DNA of 64,000 bases from positions 13,792,739-13,856,738 of the forward strand of contig NC_080701.1 in the NCBI RefSeq assembly GCF_030445035.2. Direction: 5' to 3'. A program made the position numbers and the translations under genes. Origin of the DNA: Dasypus novemcinctus (taxonomy: Eukaryota > Chordata > Mammalia > Cingulata > Dasypodidae). Below are positions 57,301 to 64,000 of the stretch, one piece after another (positions within the stretch are counted from its first letter, which is position 1; every line of letters starts with the position of its first letter). The notes below the pieces were generated by a model. It saw only the letters and a list, made by a program, of their open reading frames with translations. It had not been told where the DNA came from and did no database searches.

Positions 57301-58131
57301 ATCACACCAAAAGCACGAGCAGCAAAAGAACTAATAGATAAATGGGACTTCCTCAAAATTAAAGCCTTCTGCACCTCAAAGGAGTTTGTTAAGAAAGTAA
57401 AAAGGGAGCCCACACAGTGGGAGAAAATATTTGGCAACCATATATCTGATAAGAAACTTATAACTTGCATATATAAAGAACTCATATATCTTGAAAACAA
57501 AAAGATAAACAACCCATTTAAAAAATGGGAAAAAGATTTAAACAGACACTTCTCCAAAGAAGAAATACAAATGGCTAAAAAGCACATGAAAAAATGCTCC
57601 AAATCTCTAGCTATCAGGGAAATGCAAATCAAAACTACAATGAGATACCATCTTACTCCCATAAGATTGGCAGCTATAAAAAAAACAGAAGAATACAAAT
57701 GCTGGAGAGGATGTGAAGAAAGGGGAACACTCATCCACTGCTGGTGGGAATGCAGAAGGATCCAACCATTCTGGAGGACAGTTTGGCAGTTTCTCAAAAA
57801 GCTAACCATAGATTTGCCATATGATCCAGCAATACCACTGCTGGGTATATACCCAGCAGAACTGAAAACAAGGACACAAACTGATATATGTACACCAATG
57901 TTCATAGCAGCATTGTTCACTATCGCCAAAAGTTGGAATCAACCCAAATGCCCATCAACAGATGAGTGGATCAATAAAATGTGGTATATACACACAATGG
58001 AATACTACGCGGCTGTAAGAACAAATACACTACAAACACACGTGATAACATGGATGAATCTTGAGAACCTTATGTTGAGTGAAGCAACCCAGGCATTGAA
58101 GGACAAATACTACATGACCTCAATGATATGA
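54313..58131 (+). pseudogene. L1 ORF2 (endonuclease and reverse transcriptase), broken
   Basis: ORF2 nicks target DNA and reverse-transcribes L1 RNA. From ATG 54313 ([20 protein letters not shown]): endonuclease with N14, E43 in [15 protein letters not shown], and SDHSGV catalytic His; then [29 protein letters not shown] and the catalytic SLFADDM of reverse transcriptase; the C-terminal knuckle reads CWRGC, then H and C as CX3CX7HX4C. The span of 3.8 kb fits about 1,270 codons. Breaks: frame change near 55515-55525, in-frame TGA at 55979-55981 (IQQHIK then stop, IIHHDQ after), frame change near 56600, and another near 57248-57260. Cannot make a full protein as sequenced. Confidence 0.9.
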
Positions 58132-60841
58132 AATAAACAAGCTGCCTCAGAGAGCTAGAGACTGAACGATAAGCTTACAGGAAATCTGGGGGTGGAGGAA
58201 GGATGTGAGCCAACGTCTGCAGGGGTGGAATTTATGATGAGCTGGCGGTAGGTATGAACACAAAGAAGAGATAAAATGGGGCAAGGGGTTGCCTTTGTGG
58301 GGGGAGGGAGGGGTAGCATACGAACACAGGAGAGTGTCAGGTGTTGGTTGAGAGTAAAATGCTGAGAAAATCGTATCAAAATATAATTAAGAGGGTTACC
58401 TGTTTAGGATGCTCGGAAGGGATGGTCCGATGCGGGACGGGCTCCTGGGAAATGTCTGAATGCTCATTTTGCCAGATTGGGTGATACCACTGGGTAGAGA
58501 CCCAAGTAGTGAGAGTGGGGGTGGATCCACATCCTGGGGAGGACTAATGCCATCAAATAGAGGGAACTGTATCTCTCTAGAGAAAGAGTGGCTCCCAGGG
58601 CATTGGGGCAGCTGAGCAATTTAGGACCTGAACACTGTTGCAAGTATCTCTGGACGTGGCTCCTCAGGAAACGGAGGTTGGCTGTCACTGTGGGCACCAA
58701 GGGGATGGGAAAATGGATGTTAAATGTGTGAAACCAACGTAAATGTGGGGTAAGAGAGGAGTTTCGTGAGAGTACACAAGGATGGATATAAAATATGTAA
58801 TATTACATCATAAACCTATAGGGGACGACAGAATGATAATGTAAACCATAATGTAAAACATAGGATAACTAAAAATGTTAGAAAACTGCGTGTCCTAAAG
58901 TATGCACCACAATGTAAGCACAGATGTCACCTGGTTTGAAAGCTATTGTCTCAGACTCTGTACATCACTTTAAGTAAATATGTTGTGAATAGGTTGTAAG
59001 AGTATTGCTGTGGAAGGGAAAAGGTTTTGTGGTGGATGTGTGGGAGTGCTGTATATTGCATACATGAATTGCTGTGGTCTAGGGCTCTTGTGAAGAGAAG
59101 TTCAATAATTAGGGGGAGAAAAAAAAAGGAAAAGAAAAAGATAGGATGTAGAATTTTTCCAAGTCAACACGTATTCTATATCTAACCTTTAAACCCATCG
59201 CTATATCCCATTTTGCTAGTAAGAGATCCTGACATTACATTGGGGCTTCAATATTCAGGAAGTTCTGGATCCCAGAGTGGTCCAACAATGGCAGCGGAGG
59301 AATACTGGTATAGGATACTATTGACAGGGGATATATGGCTGACAGGGAGCTATACAGGGCATATGTCCAGGGTGCATGGTAATGTTTGGATATACTCATA
59401 GTGGCAACAATTAAAAACTAAAGCTGGGGGGGTACTAGGTCCCTGGCCGGGGGTGCTGTGCCGTGGTCCCTAGGGGAGCAGCAGCAGTCCCCCAAGTGCA
59501 GCGGCAAGGACTGAGAAGGAATGAGGGTCCAACAGTGAGCCCCTGATACTAATGACTATGCTTGTGAGCCTATATGCCTGAAATAAGAACAAGGCCTAGA
59601 GCAGCACTGTGCCTGGGAATTTCCTCCTGACAGCCTTCATGTTACTCAAATGTGGCCAGTCTCGAAGCCTAACTCAGCATCTAAATGCAATGCCTTCCCC
59701 CCAGCATGGGACATGACACCCGGGGATGAGCCTCCCTGGCACCGAGGGATCACTATCAACTAACAACTGATAATGCAACTGGAAAATGACCTTGAATTGA
59801 AGGTTCAATGCGGATCAGCAGAATATCCCTGTCTACATAGAATAATATGACTTTAAAATGCTGTTTGATCTAATATAAGGGGGAAATAGAAAGGAGAAAT
59901 GAGTTTATATGGCTATGAGTCTCTAAAAAAAAGAGTCTGGAGGCTGTCAGAAGGATTGCCCTTATGCACAACTGAGCAGAGTCTAAGAGACAGATAAAGT
60001 AGACACAATCCCCAGGTATTGGTTCCTTTGAGGGCTAAAGGGACCCACGGGTTCTATGGTCATGGCAGATAGGGTTCACTGCCATGTCAGATGGCCCTTC
60101 TTTGGAGCTGGTGTTTCTGCGAAACTGGACCCAGAGGGGATCTCTTTTCATAAGACTATCATGCTACTTTACTGGAATTGTAGTTGGTACTGGGGTTTAA
60201 GATATATTTAGGGGATTGAATCTTTTTACTGACAATATGATAGCCAGGCCCTGAGCCTCAACAGACTTCAGCTCCTACAATCTGATTTATTGGACTCACC
60301 TCACTCAGCTAAGATGGAGTTGAAGAAGGACAACCACCACACCATGGAGCCTAGAGTGCCTACAACTGAAAGCAGGAGGATTGCATCCAGTAACCATGTG
60401 GAATCTGAGCCTCCTCTTGACATAAGGTGCAACAGACACAACCAATCCAAGGACCACAGAGAAAAGGTGGCATTGGAGTGGGAAAAGTGGACATGGTGGC
60501 TGATGGGTATGGGGAATGGCAGGAAGAGATGAGATGTGGAGGCGCCTTTGGGACTTGGAGTTGCCCTGGATGGTGCTTCAGGGGCAATCACCGGACATTG
60601 TAAATCCTCCGAGGGCTCACTGGATGGAATGGGGGAGAGTGTGGGCCATGATGTGGACCAATGACCATGAGGTGCAGAGATACCCAGAGATGTACTTACC
60701 AAATGCAATGGATGTGTCATGATGATGGGAGCGAGTGTTGCTGGGGGGGGGGGGGGGGGGGAGGGGGGTGGTGGGGTCGAATGGGACCTCATATTTTTTT
60801 AATGTAATATTTTTACAAAATCAATAAAAAAAAAAAAAAAA
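58132..60841 (+). other. Unusually long L1 3' UTR
   Basis: About 2.7 kb between the ORF2 stop and poly(A). It has G-rich blocks (58265-58320), a polypurine tract GGGGGAGAAAAAAAAAGGAA near 59112, and a terminal part (from about 60310) shared with truncated copies elsewhere in the window (1955-2528, 5953-6300, 30750-31110). No frame above 80 codons with a domain. Human L1 3' UTRs are far shorter. Confidence 0.8.
60743..60780 (+). repeat. G-tract of the L1 3' UTR (possible G-quadruplex)
   Basis: Nineteen consecutive G (60743-60761), then A, six G, and GTGGTGGGG. Antisense C-rich counterparts occupy the same place in the L1 ends at 6013-6048, 4466-4490 and 30820-30845. A G-rich polypurine tract near the 3' end is a recurring property of mammalian L1. 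The exact homopolymer length may be a sequencing estimate. Confidence 0.75.
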
Positions 60842-62717
60842 AAGAAGACACACCAAAGTAGGCACAGGAAGAAAGAGAGTTTCATAGACACAGAAGAGGA
60901 GAGGACTTGGTCATTTTGGTCCTGCCACATGACAGAAAGGAGAAGGTTCAGACAGCTAAAGCTCCAGGGACAGCTGAGCCATTCACTTGATAGTTTTCAG
61001 CTGAAGTGAGCAGAGCCCTGAGCAGCTGAGAAGGCCCAGAAGGAAATGAGCCCTCCATCTTACAGCTGAGATTGAAAGAAGTGGGCCCATGGAGTCTTAA
61101 GGAGAAAGAGGAGGGCCGAACCCTCACAGAGGTCACCCCCCTTCTTGCTTCAACACATAGCAACAGACTTTGGTGAGAATATACCTCTTATGATACCTTG
61201 AGTTGGACTCTGTATGACCTTGTAACTGTAAGCTTTCACCCTAAATAAATACCCTTTATAAAAGCCAACAGATTTCTGGTACTTTGCATTGACACCTCTT
61301 TGGCTTACTAATACAGTATGCTTTAAATTCTTCTTTGTGCTCACCAAGTATCTGCTTAATATCCTAAATCTCTTTAGTCATCTCATTGAATTTACTAAGG
61401 AGATTTGTTTGAACATCTATGATTGGTTGTCTCAACTCCTTCATGTCATCTGGAGGCTTACCTTGTTCCTTTGACTGGGCCATATCTTTCTGTTTCTTAG
61501 TATGTATTGTAATCTTTTTTGGTGACTTGGGATCTGGCTTAATATATGCATTTATTCTGAATGCAGTTTCTGTCATTAGTTTAGGGCTTTCTTGTCCTTT
61601 CTCTCTTGCTGGTTGTGTAGTTGGAGCTGAGGTTGCAGTTGGTGCTGTAAGCCCTGGAGGCTGAACCTGCCTGCATTGCCCCAGGAACCAATGATGCTTC
61701 TGGGTAGGGACAGCCACAGTTGTGTGTAGAAATCCAAGCTGTGCAGGCCAAGAGCATCTGTAGTTGCCTGGAGAGACTGACGAAGCTTCATGCTGCACTG
61801 GTGCAGTTCTCCACAGCTTCCTCCCTGCTGTAGGTGGGGCTGCGGCCTAGGTTAGGGGTGCAATCTGATCTGAGTGGAAAGACGCTAGTCCCTATTGTCA
61901 CTGTGATTTTCAATCAGGTCTGTTTCTGCTCAAGCTGGGGGTGGAGTCAAAATGGTGGCTGCCAGCCTCCTTCTAACTTGGACAGGTTCAAACTTTAGTT
62001 GTTCTTAGGATTATACTTTAGCCAGCTGCATTTACTAATCAGTAGCTGAAGTCGGTACCCAATGATCTCTTCCTCCTCCATTTTCTGGAAATGGAGCTTC
62101 CAACTCCAGCCATGGAATAGCTTTTAAGGCAGCTTGCACCACCAGTGGAGGATGGGCACTGGCCTCTGTGGCATAGAGTGCTTTACTCATGAAGTTTCAC
62201 TGCAGATGGGCAGTCTCCTTTTCCTATTCCTTCGAGGATGTTGCAGGATGCTCCTTTGGTCTCCTGGGCCCCCCAGACCAGTGCTTTAGCTAGTTCTGGG
62301 TGATTACTAACTACCAGTAGCATGACCTGACTTAGGAGCTTCTTACTCTGCTGCCATCTTGCCCCTCACCCCTTTGTTCAAGTGATTTTTGAGAAGGCTG
62401 TCAAACCCACTCAGCTGGGTCAGAACAGTCCATTCAACAAATGGTGCTGGGAGAACTGGATATCCAAAAGGAGGAAAGAAGATCCCTATTTACCCCCTAT
62501 ACAAAAATTAACTAAAAATGGACCAGGAGCCTAAATATAAAAGCTAGAACCATAAAACTCATGGAAGAAAATTTAGGAAACATCCTCGAGATCTTGTAGT
62601 AGGTGGTGGTTTCTTAAACCTTACACCCAAAGCACAAGCAACAAAAGAAAAAAAAGATAAATGGAACCTCCTCAAACTCAAATTTTTTGGTGCTTCAAAG
62701 GACTTTGTCAAGAAAAT

Positions 62718-63137
62718 GGGGGAAGCGGATTTGGCTCAACTGATAGAGTGTCTGCCTACCACATCGGAGGTCCAGGGTTCAAACCCAGGGCCTCCTGACC
62801 CATGTGGTGAGCTGGCCCACGTGCAGTGCTGATGGTGTGCAAGGAGTGCCGTGCCATGCAGGGGAGTCCCCCACGTAGGGGAGCCCCACATGCAAGGAGT
62901 GAGCCCCATAAGGAGAGCCATCCCATGTGAAAAAAGCACAGCCTGCCCAGGAGCGGCGCTGCACACATGGAGAGCTGACACAAGATGACGCAACAAAAAG
63001 GAACCACGAATCCCGGTGCTGCTGACAAGAATGCAAGTGGACACAGAAGAACACACAGTGAAAGGACACGGAGAGCAGACAACAGAGGGTGGGGAAGGGG
63101 AGAGAAATAAATAAATAAAGTAAATCTTAAAAAAAAA
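62718..63137 (+). mobile_element. Full-length DAS SINE, sense
   Basis: Head GGGAAGCGGATTTGGCTCAAC with a B-box GGTTCAAACC, body CAGTGCTGATGGTGTGC, AGGGGAGCCCCACATGCAAGG, GACACAAGATGACGCAAC, AGAGCAGACAACAGAGG, tail AATAAATAAATAAAG and A9. Target duplication AAGAAAATG at 62709-62717 and about 63136-63144. Inserted in ORF2 of the outer sense L1. Minus frames of 96-108 codons over it are SINE translations. Confidence 0.9.
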
Positions 63138-64000
63138 GAAAATGAAAAGATAGCCTACTCAGTGGGAGAAAATATTTGGAAATCACATATCCAATCAGAG
63201 TTTGATATCTATATTATATAAAGAGATCACCCAATTGAATGATAAAAAATAAGCAAACCAATTAAAAACTGGGCAAAGAGACATTTCTCCAAATAGGAAA
63301 TATAAATGGCCAAAAAGTGCATGAAAAGGTGCTTAACATCACTATTAGGGAAACTTCAATGAGATATCATTTCATGTCTTTCAGAATGGTCATTATTTTA
63401 AAAAAACCCAGAAAACAGAAAGTGCTGGAGATGATGCAGAGAAATAGGGACACTCCATTGTAGCTGGGAGTGTAAAATGGTGCAGCTTCTGTGGAAGACA
63501 GTTTGACAGTTACTCGGGAAGCTAAATATAGAACTGCCATATGATCCAGCAATTGCATTACTAGGACTATATTCAGAAGAACTGAGAACAAGAACATTTG
63601 CTCACTATTCACAATTGCTAAAAGATGGAAACAACCTAAGTGTCAATCAACCAATGAATGGATAAAGAAAATGTGGTATATAAATATGGTGGAATACTAT
63701 TCAGTTGTAAAAAGAAATGAACTTTGGATGCCTATGACAACGTGGATGAACCCTGAGGATATTAGGTTGATTGAAATAAGCCAGACATAAAAAAGGGCAA
63801 ATATTGTATGGTCTCACTGATATGAATTCCATGAGTTAAGTTATGGAATAACTCTCACTATAGTGTATAGGCTAATAGGAGAGAGAATGTGGGTTGAGAA
63901 AGGGGAGCTGATACTGAATGTATGTAGAATGTTTAATAAGGTTGATTGTAAATATGTGGAAATGGATAGAGTTGTTGCTAACACTTTATAATGAACATAA

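Larger units (their letters stand above)
51180..60841 (+). mobile_element. Full-length L1 LINE (level 4), 9.66 kb
   Basis: Target duplication AAGAAGACACACCAGAG (51163-51179) and AAGAAGACACACCAAAG (60842-60858), 17 bp with one mismatch. Order: 5' UTR to 53268, ORF1 53269-54238, ORF2 54313-58131, 3' UTR to a polyadenylation signal AATAAA at 60823 and an A-tail. At 9.66 kb it is much longer than the 6-7 kb typical of human or mouse L1, mainly because of the long UTRs. The clean duplication and largely readable ORFs make it young, but frameshifts and a stop make this copy defective. Confidence 0.92.
50943..61315 (+). mobile_element. ERVL-type solo LTR (level 3), split by a full-length L1
   Basis: Left piece 50943-51179 starts TGTAGCAGTTTGATATTATG and includes TTTGATTATATTAAATTC and the TATA box. 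The right piece 60842-61315 includes GGTCCTGCCACATGACAG, ACATAGCAACAGACTTTGG, CCTAAATAAATACCC and CTTTGGCTTACTAATACA. Together about 695 bp, matching the intact copy at 46383. Flanks GTCTG and GTATG may be a 5-bp duplication with one mismatch. Inserted in antisense L1 ORF1. Confidence 0.8.
44758..62371 (-). mobile_element. Near full-length antisense L1 (level 2), with three insertions
   Basis: From its 5' end at about 62371 (antisense GCCATCTTGCCCCTCACC, the conserved L1 start with a YY1-type core) through a 5' UTR, ORF1 (about 61585 to 50230; minus frames read MTETAFRINAYIKPDPKSPKK and FEDAEERICELEDMASK), ORF2 endonuclease (minus 49496-49783 LNSPIKRHRLVEWIRKYKPS; 48821-49291 with DHMLGH), reverse transcriptase (48135-48359; the FADD site has decayed to FTND), and 3' UTR to 44758. 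Net length without inserts is about 6.2 kb. No T-tail is visible at the left junction. All frames broken. Confidence 0.8.
44325..64000 (+). mobile_element. Outer sense L1 (level 1 of nest), split and running off the window
   Basis: Left piece 44325-44757 is sense ORF2 (AATAAACTTAACCAAGGACAT, GACATTCCATGTTCATGGATTGG, ATTCAATGCAATCCC, GCATGGTACTGGCATAAAGAC). The right piece restarts near 62380 with TGATTTTTGAGAAGGCTGTC and TCAACAAATGGTGCTGGGAG, the next ORF2 segment, and continues through the zinc-knuckle region (near 63420-63480) and 3' UTR to the end of the window. Multiple stops. Everything between is later insertion. Confidence 0.75.

Noticed and set aside
1..64000. Prokaryotic, viral-episome or defence-system content
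   Set aside because: Base composition, SINEs, L1s and retrocopies show mammalian nuclear DNA. No operon-like gene cluster or intact viral gene exists in the window.

Overview
This is vertebrate nuclear DNA with no intact host gene that I can support. Several full or truncated copies of a tRNA-headed SINE (DAS type: Pol III A and B boxes, a body of about 330 bp, an AATAAA-rich tail) point to a xenarthran genome, most likely an armadillo such as Dasypus. The same source is suggested by lineage-specific L1 3' ends that recur in the window with G-rich tails, and by ERVL-type LTRs ending in CTAATACA. Family names come from remembered consensus sequences, not a database search.

Layout. 1-9 kb: AT-rich unassigned DNA with an L1 3' UTR, MIR and L2 relics, a small CpG-rich patch, a young L1 3' end with a perfect 14-bp target duplication, and a MaLR-like LTR. 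9-14.3 kb: an old antisense L1 interrupted by a CpG-rich 83-bp patch, an ERV1-type solo LTR and a DAS SINE. 14.3-28 kb: unassigned DNA, MaLR LTRs, a Tigger1 relic, a long L2 relic, an ERVL-type solo LTR, a palindromic LTR and an L1 3' UTR carrying 230-bp tandem modules. 28-33 kb: an antisense L1 split by a decayed ERV-L provirus (two LTRs and a reverse-transcriptase remnant) that itself received a DAS SINE and an L1 3' end; two abutting DAS SINEs follow. 33-39 kb: another antisense L1 hosting a MaLR LTR, a short SINE and a ferritin heavy-chain processed pseudogene; then a hAT relic split by an LTR containing a 14-bp minisatellite. 39-44 kb: unassigned DNA, MIRs and an ERV1 solo LTR with a 5-bp duplication.

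44-64 kb is a transposon nest four levels deep. A plus-strand L1 is split by a minus-strand, near full-length L1. That L1 holds two LTRs and a DAS SINE, and one of those LTRs is split by a 9.66-kb full-length plus-strand L1 (51180-60841) with a 17-bp target duplication. The youngest L1 has a 2.1-kb 5' UTR, ORF1 and ORF2 broken by frameshifts and one stop, and an unusually long 3' UTR of about 2.7 kb ending in a G-tract and poly(A).

No operon-like or cooperating host gene system is visible. The biology here is retrotransposition, nesting, 5' inversion and retrocopying. I found no credible undescribed gene system. The best leads are the L1 with its long 3' UTR, the 257-codon antisense frame over its 5' UTR, and the CpG-rich patch at 9479-9561.
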